From contig NZ_CP025025.1 in assembly GCF_002874535.1 (NCBI RefSeq), positions 1,783,526 through 1,847,525 of the forward strand: a stretch of DNA of 64,000 bases, in the 5' to 3' direction. Shown here piece by piece: positions 44,219-52,464 of this stretch. The notes under the pieces were generated by a model. It was not told the origin of the DNA. It saw only the letters and a program-made list of their open reading frames with translations, and ran no database searches. A program made the position numbers and the translations under genes. Source of the DNA: Mesobacillus jeotgali. GTDB taxonomy: Bacteria > Bacillota > Bacilli > Bacillales > Cytobacillaceae. Position 1 is the stretch's first letter; each line of letters begins with the position of its first letter.

Positions 44219-45850
44219 ATGAATGCAGCTGAATTAATGATTAAATGTCTGGAACGCGAGGGTGTTGAATACATTTTCGGTGTTCCCGGTGAAGAAAACC
44301 TTGATATTATGGACGCTCTCCTTGATTCGAGCATTGAATTTGTTGTAACAAGACATGAAACAAATGCCGCGTTTATGGCTGGAACTTACGGAAGATTAAC
44401 AGGTAAGCCGGGTGTTTGCCTTGCGACTCTTGGGCCAGGCGCGACGAATCTTTTAACAGGAGTTGCTAATTCAAATATGGACCACAGCCCGATTGTAGCG
44501 ATTACCGGACAGGCAGGCTTGGACCGTCAGCATAAAATATCCCATCAATATTATGACTTGGTTTCCATCTTCGAGCCGGTGACGAAATGGAATACCCAGG
44601 TGAAAAAGGCAGAAATCATTCCTGAGGTTGTCCGAAAAGCATTTGATGTTGCCCAGGGCGAAAAGCCAGGAGCCACCCATATCGATTTACCGGAGGACAT
44701 TGCCGCAATGGAAGTTGAAGGTAATCCGCTGGACATCAGTGAACCAACAATCATGGAAGCCGGGGAGCGTGTGATCAAGGATGCAGCTAAACTGATAGAA
44801 CAGGCAAAGCATCCGCTGATCCTTGCGGGAATGGGTGTTGAAAGGGGACAAGCTGAAGAAAGTCTGAGAGCATTTGCCAAAAAAACAGATCTTCCCATCG
44901 TTCATACCTTCATGGGGAAAGGGGCGATTTCCTGGAAAAATGATTTAAGTCTATTAACTGCTGGTATCAGCGGCAAAGACTACATTACATGTGGTTTTGC
45001 ACAGTCTGACTTGATCATTGCGATCGGTTTTGACATTGCTGAATATCCGCCGAAAAACTGGAATCCTGGTGGGGAAAGCCCTATTTTGCACATCGATACA
45101 ATAGAAGCCGAAACTGACGCTAATTACCCGGTAAAACATAGTGTGATTGGTGATATCAATGAAAACCTCAAGCAATTGGAGAAGGTCATCTCACCCACGG
45201 AAAGGGATAACAAGTGGGTAGCAAACGTGAGGGGAAAAACACTAAATGAATATGAGGCCTATGCTAGCGATACGAGCTATCCAGTAAAACCGCAGAAAAT
45301 CATCCATGATCTCAGGTCAGTGATGAACGAAGAAGATATTGTTATCTCGGATGTCGGAGCTCACAAAATGTGGATGGCAAGAATGTACCATACTTTTGAG
45401 CCAAACACCTGCTTGATATCTAACGGATTGGCATCAATGGGTATTGCCGTACCTGCGGCAATCTCTGCAAAAATGGTCCATCCTGAACGGAATGTTGTCG
45501 CGGTCGTTGGCGATGGAGCGTTCCAAATGTCCAGTGCAGAACTTGAAACCGCAAAAAGATTGAACCTGCCGATTATCATCCTTTTATGGCGAGATGGAGG
45601 CTACGGTCTGATTGAATGGCATCAGATGAAGGAGTTCAACAGATCTTCGAATATCAAGTTTGGCAATCCTGATTTTATCCAGCTGGCAAATTCATACGGT
45701 TTTGAAGCAATTGGGATAGAAGAAGGCGGAGAACTGAAGGATGCGATCAAAAAAGCGGTCGAGATGAATAAACCAGTTTTAATCGATTGCCCTGTCGACT
45801 ACAGCGAAAACATGAAGCTAACCGAAAAATTAGGTGAAATCTTATGCTAG
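44219..45850 (+). CDS. Acetolactate synthase-like ThDP enzyme (AlsS type)
   Basis: 543 aa. VTRHETNAAFMAGTYGRLTG (catalytic Glu), the central domain, and VGDGAFQMSSAELETAKR with the metal-site Asp in WRDGGYGLIEW; AlsS of B. subtilis also has Asp here. Family enzymes join two pyruvates to 2-acetolactate. No alsD or acetoin gene is near; instead an aldehyde dehydrogenase gene follows after 17 bp, so the physiological reaction may be decarboxylation of another 2-oxo acid. Confidence 0.88.
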   Translation: MNAAELMIKCLEREGVEYIFGVPGEENLDIMDALLDSSIEFVVTRHETNAAFMAGTYGRLTGKPGVCLATLGPGATNLLTGVANSNMDHSPIVAITGQAGLDRQHKISHQYYDLVSIFEPVTKWNTQVKKAEIIPEVVRKAFDVAQGEKPGATHIDLPEDIAAMEVEGNPLDISEPTIMEAGERVIKDAAKLIEQAKHPLILAGMGVERGQAEESLRAFAKKTDLPIVHTFMGKGAISWKNDLSLLTAGISGKDYITCGFAQSDLIIAIGFDIAEYPPKNWNPGGESPILHIDTIEAETDANYPVKHSVIGDINENLKQLEKVISPTERDNKWVANVRGKTLNEYEAYASDTSYPVKPQKIIHDLRSVMNEEDIVISDVGAHKMWMARMYHTFEPNTCLISNGLASMGIAVPAAISAKMVHPERNVVAVVGDGAFQMSSAELETAKRLNLPIIILLWRDGGYGLIEWHQMKEFNRSSNIKFGNPDFIQLANSYGFEAIGIEEGGELKDAIKKAVEMNKPVLIDCPVDYSENMKLTEKLGEILC

Positions 45851-45867
45851 GAACAGGAGGTAATGTG

Positions 45868-47295
45868 ATGAAAATTGCTTCGATTATCAACGGTGCTGAA
45901 AGAATTATTGCCAACGCTGAAACGATGGAAGTGAGGAATCCATATAGCGGCGAGTTGGTTGCCGAAATGCATCTTGCTGGAAAAAAAGAGATGGAGGAGG
46001 CAATCGAAAACAGCCTCCAGACCTTCCATAAGACAATGAAAACAATGCCAGCCCACGAGCGAGCAGATATTCTTCTTAGAGCATCCAAACTTTTGGAAGA
46101 AAAGAAAGATGAATTTGCCGAGATCATCGCGATGGAAGCGGGAAAGCCCATCAAGCATAGCAGGGCCGAGATTACGCGGTCAATCCAGATACTGAGATTC
46201 TCAAGCGAGTTGTCTAAACATACGGCTGGGGAAGTGGTGCCGATGGATGCTGCGCTTCGCGGGGATAACCGAATGGGAATGGTGAAGCGGGTTCCGATGG
46301 GTGTAATTGGTGCAATCACTCCATTTAACTTCCCATTGAATTTATCGCTGCATAAGATTGCCCCGGCAATCGCGGCGGGAAATACGGTGATTTTTAAGCC
46401 AGCTGAGAAAACGCCTGTTTCAGCCTACATGCTTGCCAAGCTTTTAAAGGATGCAGGGTTGCCTAATGGAGCGCTGAACCTGGTCCTGAGCACCGGCAAA
46501 ACAGCAGGAACTACACTTGTCCCGCATAAGGATGTTCCGAAGATCACTTTTACAGGGAGTTTGACAGTCGGGAAAATCATTCGCGACACTGCCGGCTTTA
46601 AAAAGGTCACAATGGAACTAGGGTCAAACTCGCCAAATATCGTATTTGAGGACGCAGATATTGATGATGCAGTCGAAAGGCTGGTAAACGCTGCCTTTGG
46701 TTATTCCGGACAGGTCTGTGTTTCAGCGCAAAGAATATATGTTCAGGAAGACGTTTATGATGAGTTCCTGAAAAAGTACATTGAGGCAACGAATCAGCTG
46801 AAAATCGGCGATCCATTGGAAGAAGAAACTGATTTTGGCCCGATGATCGATGAAAACGCGGCAAAAAGAATACAGGAATGGGTGGAAGAAGCAAGAGGCC
46901 AAGGGGCGACTATTGAAACAGGTGGCGAAAGAAAGGGTACGATGATGTATCCGACAATCATCACCAATGTGAAAAAAGACATGAAAGTCGTCAAAGAAGA
47001 AGCATTTGCTCCAATTGTAACTGTGATACCGTTCAATACAGAAGAAGAAGCGGTTGAAAATACAAATGACTCCATCTACGGTCTACAGGCAGGCGTATTT
47101 ACAAAAGACATCAGCCGAGCTTATCGAGTTGCAGACAGCCTCGAAATGGGAGGAGTCTGGATCAATGACTCATCCGTTTACCGTCAGGACAATTACCCAT
47201 ATGGCGGCGTGAAACTGAGCGGACTCGGCAGAGAAGGTGTGAAATATGCAATGGAAGAGATGACTGAATTGAAGTTTATTGGGGTTAGGTTGTAA
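45868..47295 (+). CDS. NAD(P)-dependent aldehyde dehydrogenase
   Basis: 475 aa. Oxyanion Asn in ITPFNFPLNL, the general base Glu in TMELGSNSPNIV and the nucleophile Cys in YSGQVCVSAQRI. Oxidises an aldehyde to the acid (or acyl-CoA); the substrate is unknown. ATG 45868 follows GGAGG; the upstream in-frame ATG 45844 overlaps the previous stop. It is in an operon with the AlsS-like gene. Confidence 0.92.
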   Translation: MKIASIINGAERIIANAETMEVRNPYSGELVAEMHLAGKKEMEEAIENSLQTFHKTMKTMPAHERADILLRASKLLEEKKDEFAEIIAMEAGKPIKHSRAEITRSIQILRFSSELSKHTAGEVVPMDAALRGDNRMGMVKRVPMGVIGAITPFNFPLNLSLHKIAPAIAAGNTVIFKPAEKTPVSAYMLAKLLKDAGLPNGALNLVLSTGKTAGTTLVPHKDVPKITFTGSLTVGKIIRDTAGFKKVTMELGSNSPNIVFEDADIDDAVERLVNAAFGYSGQVCVSAQRIYVQEDVYDEFLKKYIEATNQLKIGDPLEEETDFGPMIDENAAKRIQEWVEEARGQGATIETGGERKGTMMYPTIITNVKKDMKVVKEEAFAPIVTVIPFNTEEEAVENTNDSIYGLQAGVFTKDISRAYRVADSLEMGGVWINDSSVYRQDNYPYGGVKLSGLGREGVKYAMEEMTELKFIGVRL

Positions 47296-47299
47296 AAGC

Positions 47300-47337
47300 A
47301 AAAGACCACTTTCTATATATGGAAAGTGGTCTTTTAT
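47300..47337. terminator. Bidirectional terminator
   Basis: AAAAGACCACTTTC and its complement with a short AT loop lie between convergent operons. Confidence 0.9.
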
Positions 47338-47384
47338 CTTTACAAAAAGGAAGAACCTATAAATAAGCAGGTACCAAGCTACCA

Positions 47385-48143
47385 CTACTCTTCCAAAACC
47401 CTGTTCCATAATGGTTCTATCTTGCCTGGGTTAGCCACTTCATTAAGGATCCATTCCGCTTGATGGTTCAAAAGATCACGAAGAAGCACAGCAGCTATCC
47501 GATGTTTCTGTGGAGTGATGTTTTCCTGGATTTCGCTGACATTTTTAATGACTTCTTCAGGCAATGATGCTTCTACCGTCTTCAAGCCCAATTGTGCTCG
47601 TTCAGGTTTATATCTATGCAGCAGCACTCTTGATAGATTCAACATGACATGATTAAGCATATTCACTGACCATAAATCATTGCCGCGTGCTGCTGATTTT
47701 TTATATTGAAAAAGAAACCAGACGGTGTCATCGACTGCATCCTGGAATTCATTTTCAGATAACCTGAGGTTTTGAGTGTAATGGAACTTTTCCAAACGAT
47801 GATCAGGGTCATAAATGATTTTAAAGAAGTCTTTTTCAATAAAAGTCTGCTCTGTTACTGTAAATAAATCGACATGAAGCATATCTTCATATACGGCCAG
47901 GATTTGTGGTGCAACGATGAAAATGTCGTCGTGAAAAAGTAATTTTCCATATGACTCTAGATGATGTATCCGAGTGTGAAGGAAATCATCAAGGTCTTTC
48001 TCTCCTACAAGGCAATACAAATCCAAATCAGAATGTTCGTCTTGCTCCCCGCGTCCAACAGATCCTTTTATAAAAATAGCTTGGACTCTTTTGTCTTGTT
48101 TAAGGCTATTCGACAGAACCTCAAGTGCATCAATTAACATCAT
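47385..48143 (-). CDS. Nucleotidyltransferase-domain protein
   Basis: 252 aa. The Pol-beta/MNT motif GSVGRGEQDEHSDLDLYCL (GS...DxD) is near residue 25, followed by a helical C-terminus of about 130 residues, similar in layout to aminoglycoside nucleotidyltransferases. A drug substrate is not proven. Translationally linked to the patatin gene, 2 bp upstream of its own start. Confidence 0.82.
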   Translation of the reverse strand: MMLIDALEVLSNSLKQDKRVQAIFIKGSVGRGEQDEHSDLDLYCLVGEKDLDDFLHTRIHHLESYGKLLFHDDIFIVAPQILAVYEDMLHVDLFTVTEQTFIEKDFFKIIYDPDHRLEKFHYTQNLRLSENEFQDAVDDTVWFLFQYKKSAARGNDLWSVNMLNHVMLNLSRVLLHRYKPERAQLGLKTVEASLPEEVIKNVSEIQENITPQKHRIAAVLLRDLLNHQAEWILNEVANPGKIEPLWNRVLEE

Positions 48144-48145
48144 CT

Positions 48146-48997
48146 TTACTCTCCGAGCCAGTCTTTCAATTCATCGAAACTTTCTTTCACATCTTCATAT
48201 CCTACTTCATACAATTGAGTCAGTTTATCGGGATTCCGCTCAACTCTTCCTACTTTCAGATCCTTTGAAGGCCTTATGACGAAGACTTCATTTTTTACTT
48301 CAAGTTCTTCAATATAGTCAAGAGTTTCGTTATACAGCTTGTAGCGAGTCTCGAGCGCTGTGTGCAGCCCTTTATATTCCTTATATACATATCGTGGCAG
48401 CCAGGACAGTGAAGATTTCTTCTTGCGATATCCTTTTGGCTTCGTAAGAACGATTACGTTTATTCTCACTCCATCAGTCATTGCTTTCCTTATTGGAATG
48501 GGATCAGCAATTCCGCCATCCATCAGCGTCCTGCCCTGGAACTCAATGGCTGGTGCCATGAACGGCAGTGTACTGGATGCTCTGATGATTTTAAGGAAAT
48601 CCTCTGGCACATCATTTTTATCAAAAAATACTGGTTCGCCGGTGATACAATCGGTCGTACCAACAAGAAACTTTTCAGCAGCGCTGTTGAAAGTTTCAAA
48701 ATCAAATGGAACGAGCTCATTAGGGAGTTTATCAAAAATGAAATCCATCCCGAATAATTCCTTTTTTAATAATAAATTTTTATAAGAAATATAGTCTTGG
48801 TGTCTTACATAATCAATCGTGACCTGCTTGTTGCGTCCAGGCTGCCTGGCAATATAAGAAGAGCCCTGGCATGCACCAGCAGAAACGCCAATGACATACG
48901 GGAAAAACAATTCATTTTCTAAAAAGTGCTCCAACACCCCGGCAGTGTAAACACCTCTCATGCCTCCGCCTTCAAGGATCAAACCACTGTTATACAC
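48146..48997 (-). CDS. Patatin-like phospholipase (YjjU-like)
   Basis: 283 aa. Oxyanion GGGMRG, nucleophile GVSAG and the catalytic Asp in DGGIADPIPI, so the Ser-Asp dyad is complete. Hydrolyses acyl esters of lipids; cytosolic. GTG start after AAGGGGGAGT. Two-gene operon with the nucleotidyltransferase. Confidence 0.9.
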   Translation of the reverse strand: MYNSGLILEGGGMRGVYTAGVLEHFLENELFFPYVIGVSAGACQGSSYIARQPGRNKQVTIDYVRHQDYISYKNLLLKKELFGMDFIFDKLPNELVPFDFETFNSAAEKFLVGTTDCITGEPVFFDKNDVPEDFLKIIRASSTLPFMAPAIEFQGRTLMDGGIADPIPIRKAMTDGVRINVIVLTKPKGYRKKKSSLSWLPRYVYKEYKGLHTALETRYKLYNETLDYIEELEVKNEVFVIRPSKDLKVGRVERNPDKLTQLYEVGYEDVKESFDELKDWLGE

Positions 48998-49352
48998 TAC
49001 TACTCCCCCTTAAAATCTATTTCTATTAGTCTCATGTTGTTTTCTATAAAAATAGTCTATCACAGAGTATGCAAATATTTACAAGTTATGATTGTGAAAA
49101 AGTAATTTTGGGGATGACAGCCTTAAGGTCAAAGATAAAAGGTTTGACGAAATTTTATTAGTAAAATAAATCCTCTGCCGTCGTAAACAATGTTAGTACC
49201 AAATCTGTATCGTTTACTCATATTTATGTCGGGTAAAGGTTCAATATAGTTTGGAAAGATGTGCGGTTAACGGATCAGAAAATCTAATGGATTTAGGGGT
49301 ATACATATTGCAGAATGAGCTTTTTTGATGTTGAAAAAGGGAGGTAGGTGTT
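48998..49352. other. Intergenic region with a candidate SigB promoter
   Basis: 355 bp between divergent genes. AT-rich, with no ORF of note. The clearest signal is GTTTAC-N13-GGGTAA (next entry). Confidence 0.5.
49212..49236 (+). promoter_or_regulatory. Candidate SigB promoter for the PAP2 gene
   Basis: GTTTAC (49212-49217), 13-bp spacer, GGGTAA (49231-49236), against the consensus GTTTAA-N13-14-GGGTAT. It points to the PAP2 gene 117 bp downstream. Confidence 0.5.
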
Positions 49353-50072
49353 GTGGAATTAAATAAGCAAGAATTAAAGCAGGCAGGATTGCCATTTTTG
49401 CTGATGATCGCTGGAGCTGGAATGTCAATCCTTTTTATCGTCATATTCTCGGAATTAGCAGAAGAAATGCTTGAAAACGAAATCAATGCGATTGATGAGG
49501 CGGTCATTCAAAGGATTAACATAATCGAAAACGGTACATTGGACCAAATCATGATTTTTGTTACAGAGCTAGGTTCTGTTTGGTTTTTATCGTTATGCAC
49601 ACTTGCTGCGATAATTGCATTATGGATAAAGGCGAAAGATAAACTAGGGATTCTGTTTTTATTAATAGCCATCGGTGGCGGAGGTGCGCTGACCAAATTG
49701 TTGAAATATCTTTATGCAAGAGGGCGTCCTTCTATTAATCCTGAGATCGATGCAATTGGCTACAGCTTCCCAAGCGGACATTCAATGGGATCGCTGATTT
49801 TTTATGGATTTATCGCCTATTTGATTCTCCGCTCTTCCAGAAAGCCTTTGACTAAATGGATTGCGATTATTGCTGCAGGTTTTCTGATTATCTGGATCGG
49901 GTTTACGCGAATTTATCTGGGAGCCCACTATCCAAGTGATGTCCTGGCGGGCCATTTAGCCGGTGCAATCTGGCTTTTGATTTCCATCCTTGCCCTGGAA
50001 TGGATTAAATGGCAGAGTGCAAATTTCATTAAAGTGATCAGGGTTTTTAAGCAGATTATCAATAAGCATTAA
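49353..50072 (+). CDS. PAP2-family membrane phosphatase
   Basis: 239 aa, five to six helices. The three phosphatase motifs are KYLYARGRPS (KX6RP type), PSGHS and RIYLGAHYPSD. Such enzymes dephosphorylate lipid phosphates (undecaprenyl pyrophosphate or phosphatidylglycerophosphate). GTG start after GGGAGGTAGG. Single gene, possibly SigB-dependent. Confidence 0.9.
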   Translation: MELNKQELKQAGLPFLLMIAGAGMSILFIVIFSELAEEMLENEINAIDEAVIQRINIIENGTLDQIMIFVTELGSVWFLSLCTLAAIIALWIKAKDKLGILFLLIAIGGGGALTKLLKYLYARGRPSINPEIDAIGYSFPSGHSMGSLIFYGFIAYLILRSSRKPLTKWIAIIAAGFLIIWIGFTRIYLGAHYPSDVLAGHLAGAIWLLISILALEWIKWQSANFIKVIRVFKQIINKH

Positions 50073-50095
50073 ATGTGTATAACATTTTTCGGTAT

Positions 50096-50842
50096 TTATT
50101 CAGTTAATAGATGATGGATCATCCTTGAGGTATTATCGAAAAACTGTTTCATGATGCGATAATGATTCGTTTCTTCCAGCTTTCTTTTAAAAATACCTTC
50201 TTCACTGAATTCATAGATCGCTGCATCTGGATATGCCATGATGATTGGCGAGTGTGTGGCGATGATAAGCTGGGAGTTATCATTCACGAGATCATGGATC
50301 CGTGTCAGCATCGACATTTGCCGCAATGGAGAGAGTGCCGCTTCTGGTTCATCCAAAATATACAGGCCATTGCCGCGAAACCTGTGTAGGAAGGTTGAGA
50401 AAAATGCTTCGCCATGTGATTGTTCGTGTAAAGACTCTCCGCCAAATGAATCAATAATCTTCGGACCTGTTCCTTCGCGGTCGAGTTCTTCAATATTGGA
50501 AGCGACATTGTAAAAGCTTTCAGCACGCAGGAAAAACCCATCCTGTGGCCTTTCTATTCCTTTAACAATACGTAAATAATTGCCTAAATCCGAATGGGAG
50601 TCATAGGTTGAAAAATTGAAATTATATGAACCGCCTTCAGGATTGAAGCCGAGGCCAACAGCAATCGCCTCAAGTAAAGTCGATTTTCCCATCCCATTTT
50701 CTCCTATTAGAAATGTGACCTTTGGGTGGAGAGTTAATTCATCTAATGCTTTAAAACTCGGGAGATTAAACGGATAATCTCGAAATGATGCCACTTCCTC
50801 GCTCTTAAGACTGATACTTCTCACATATTGCCAATTAAGCAT
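50096..50842 (-). CDS. AAA-type ATPase (ABC/SMC-like, single domain)
   Basis: 248 aa. Walker A GENGMGKST, ABC-like signature HEQSHGEAFF, Walker B LYILDEPEAAL and His in ATHSPIIM. It resembles predicted ATPases of COG3910, without a nuclease (TOPRIM) domain and without an adjacent partner gene. Possible defence or DNA-related role, not provable here. Confidence 0.82.
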   Translation of the reverse strand: MLNWQYVRSISLKSEEVASFRDYPFNLPSFKALDELTLHPKVTFLIGENGMGKSTLLEAIAVGLGFNPEGGSYNFNFSTYDSHSDLGNYLRIVKGIERPQDGFFLRAESFYNVASNIEELDREGTGPKIIDSFGGESLHEQSHGEAFFSTFLHRFRGNGLYILDEPEAALSPLRQMSMLTRIHDLVNDNSQLIIATHSPIIMAYPDAAIYEFSEEGIFKRKLEETNHYRIMKQFFDNTSRMIHHLLTE

Positions 50843-50918
50843 AAATACAACTCCCTGACTAAGGATTTACTTTATTTTAACAAATTGAAACTGGGAAAAA
50901 ACAGGCTAAATTTCCAAT

Positions 50919-50968
50919 TCGCTATAAAAAAGTAAAAGTCGCTATAAAAATAAAAAATCGCTCAAAAA
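50919..50968. repeat. Short AT-rich tandem repeat
   Basis: TCGCTATAAAAA occurs at 50919 and 50939, and TCGCTCAAAAA at 50958, so a unit of about 20 bp is present 2.5 times. Intergenic. Confidence 0.55.
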
Positions 50969-51045
50969 CCGTCATGTAGCATGCTGAATTTCTAAATTAT
51001 GATCGTAAAATTCCGTTATAATGCTAATACATATCAACTTAGGAA

Positions 51046-51381
51046 GTGATTCTCATTTTTAGTGCGATTATTTTGTTCATTGTTGCAGGAATAGCCGAAA
51101 TTGGCGGAGGATATTTGGTCTGGTTGTGGCTAAGGGAAGGAAAACCGTTTTATTGGGGGATAGGAGGAGGACTGGCACTTGCTTTTTATGGCGTCATTGC
51201 TACGTTTCAATCCTTTCCATCATTCGGAAGAGTTTACGCTGCTTACGGAGGCGTGTTCATTGTTTTGTCTGTTCTATGGGGGTGGGGTGTGGATAAGAAA
51301 ACTCCTGACTTTTACGATTGGATTGGGGCCGGTATATGTATGATCGGTGTTTCGGTTATGCTTTTTGCTCCACGACAGTAA
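51046..51381 (+). CDS. ynfA: YnfA-family small multidrug-like membrane protein
   Basis: 111 aa, four helices: [47 protein letters not shown] and [16 protein letters not shown] are the YnfA blocks. Relatives belong to the small multidrug resistance fold. The start is doubtful: GTG 51046 lies only 1 nt after AGGA, while an ATT at 51055 (MFSAIILF) has normal RBS spacing. Ends 4 bp before a convergent gene. Confidence 0.85.
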   Translation: MILIFSAIILFIVAGIAEIGGGYLVWLWLREGKPFYWGIGGGLALAFYGVIATFQSFPSFGRVYAAYGGVFIVLSVLWGWGVDKKTPDFYDWIGAGICMIGVSVMLFAPRQ

Positions 51382-51385
51382 AAAA

Positions 51386-51541
51386 CTACATACTTTTCTT
51401 ATTAGAATTCAATAACTCAATAATTTTTTCATTCTGTTTTTTTACAAGTTCCAGTTCTTTTCGAACCTTTGAAACATCATTTACAGCATGTATGAACATA
51501 GCAATAAATACGATAGCGATTGGGATAAAGATAAGTTCCAT
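51386..51541 (-). CDS. Small protein with membrane helix and coiled coil
   Basis: 51 aa: helix MELIFIPIAIVFIAMFIHAV, then charged heptads VSKVRKELELVKKQNEKII. GGAGG lies 8 nt before ATG 51541; the frame upstream includes the RBS and is not used. Layout like small division- or stress-associated anchors. Unrecognised. Confidence 0.65.
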   Translation of the reverse strand: MELIFIPIAIVFIAMFIHAVNDVSKVRKELELVKKQNEKIIELLNSNKKSM

Positions 51542-51694
51542 TGATCTTGCCTCCGTCCAGAAGTAGTTTTTCTTCAATTATAAACTTTCTGATGATTACT
51601 TTGAAAAAAAATTTGCTTGTTAAGCTAGTTATCCACCCGCTATAGGCATACCTCCCATCCTGTTATTTTTCAGTAAAATAGGGAAAAACAAAAG

Positions 51695-51741
51695 TATCCC
51701 AGTGCTTCTTTTTTGCATAAATTTAGCATAACTGGGATAAT
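51695..51741 (+). promoter_or_regulatory. Promoter with inverted repeat before the Sec-glutaredoxin gene
   Basis: TTGCAT (51713-51718), 17-bp spacer, GATAAT (51736-51741) fit a SigA promoter. TATCCCAGT (51695-51703) and its complement ACTGGGATA (51731-51739) flank the -35 and overlap the -10, so they could be an operator. Confidence 0.6.
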
Positions 51742-51779
51742 ACATTATAGGGTATAAAAAATTAAAGGAGGCATTTAGA

Positions 51780-52013
51780 ATGAATGATATTACTGTTTAC
51801 ACAACGAATACTTGACCTTACTGCACAATGATGAAACAATTCCTTGAGGGTCAAGGATTAAACTACAAAGAAGTTAATGTACAATACGATCAAGAGGCTG
51901 CGCAAAAGTTGGTTGAAGAAACTGGCCAGATGGGTGTGCCACAAACAAAGGTAAATGGCAGCTGGGTTCTTGGTTTTGACCCGGATACACTGATGCAATA
52001 TGTGAAAAAATAA
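51780..52013 (+). CDS. Probable selenocysteine glutaredoxin (Sec at TGA 51813-51815)
   Basis: 78 codons with one in-frame TGA at codon 12; the remaining 77 sense codons encode a full glutaredoxin. Read with Sec: MNDITVYTTNT-U-PYCTMMKQFLE. The TGA replaces the first Cys of the CPYC active site; Cys15 is kept. Later glutaredoxin marks are intact: TGQMGVPQTKVNG (cis-Pro) and SWVLGFDPDTL. AAAGGAGG is 9 nt before the ATG, a SigA-like promoter lies upstream and a terminator downstream, all signs of a live gene. A SECIS-like hairpin follows the TGA. An automatic caller would start at ATG 51828 and lose the active site. Alternative: nonsense mutation or sequencing error of TGC/TGT. Confidence 0.78.
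51841..51857 (+). promoter_or_regulatory. SECIS-like hairpin downstream of the TGA
   Basis: TCCTTG / CAAGGA form a perfect 6-bp stem with the loop AGGGT. The loop begins 31 nt after the TGA and has a G in its second position, which fits the general shape of bacterial SECIS elements (short stem, G-rich small loop 16-37 nt after UGA). Confidence 0.55.
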
Positions 52014-52021
52014 TGATTATC

Positions 52022-52047
52022 AAAAAGAGGCTTTTGCCTCTTTTTTG
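52022..52047 (+). terminator. Terminator of the Sec-glutaredoxin gene
   Basis: AAAAGAGGC-TTTT-GCCTCTTTT followed by TT. Confidence 0.88.
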
Positions 52048-52090
52048 TTTAGTTAAATTAATTAGTTATGAATAACTACATGTCATATTC

Positions 52091-52395
52091 TGAATCCAGC
52101 TCCAGCGCCTAGCCCCTCCAGTCACTTGTCCAGCTGCGGCTCCTAACTCCTCGAGACGCTTCGGTCCTGTCTATGAAGTCAAAGAACGACTTCACAGCCA
52201 GGCCCTCCAGCGCTTGTCGGAGTTGAGCAGTCGCCTCCGCTTTTCGAATTGTCTAGTTTCGCCTCCTAGAAACTCCGAAACTTCAACCGGCCCTCCGAGG
52301 CACAGGACGTGCTAGACCCGCCAGCCACAGGACGTGGCGCTTTTAGGCGGGCAGCGTTTGTCGGGGCTGAACGAGGCGCTTGCGCTTTTTGTTCA
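52091..52395. repeat. GC-rich dispersed intergenic repeat element
   Basis: About 300 bp that are clearly richer in G+C than the AT-rich flanks, noncoding in all frames, with internal echoes: CCAGCGC and CTCCAGCGC, CACAGGACGTG twice, and the pair GACTTCAC/GTCTATGAAGTC region forming a hairpin (TGAAGTCaaagaacGACTTCA). Similar blocks with CGCTTGTCGG and TCCAGCGCCTAG are known to recur in intergenic spaces of many Bacillaceae. No ORF or transposase inside. Confidence 0.75.
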
Positions 52396-52464
52396 TGAAG
52401 AAGGATTTCCAATGTTCTATGTGGAAATAGAATCCAATAGAATGGTTTGGAAAGGATGTGCCAT

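Noticed and set aside
51828-52013. 61-residue protein starting at ATG 51828
   Set aside because: The ATG lacks an RBS and lies after the glutaredoxin active site; the true start is ATG 51780 with reading through TGA.
52091-52395. Insertion sequence
   Set aside because: No transposase ORF and no clear terminal inverted repeats; only base composition and internal echoes, so called a repeat.
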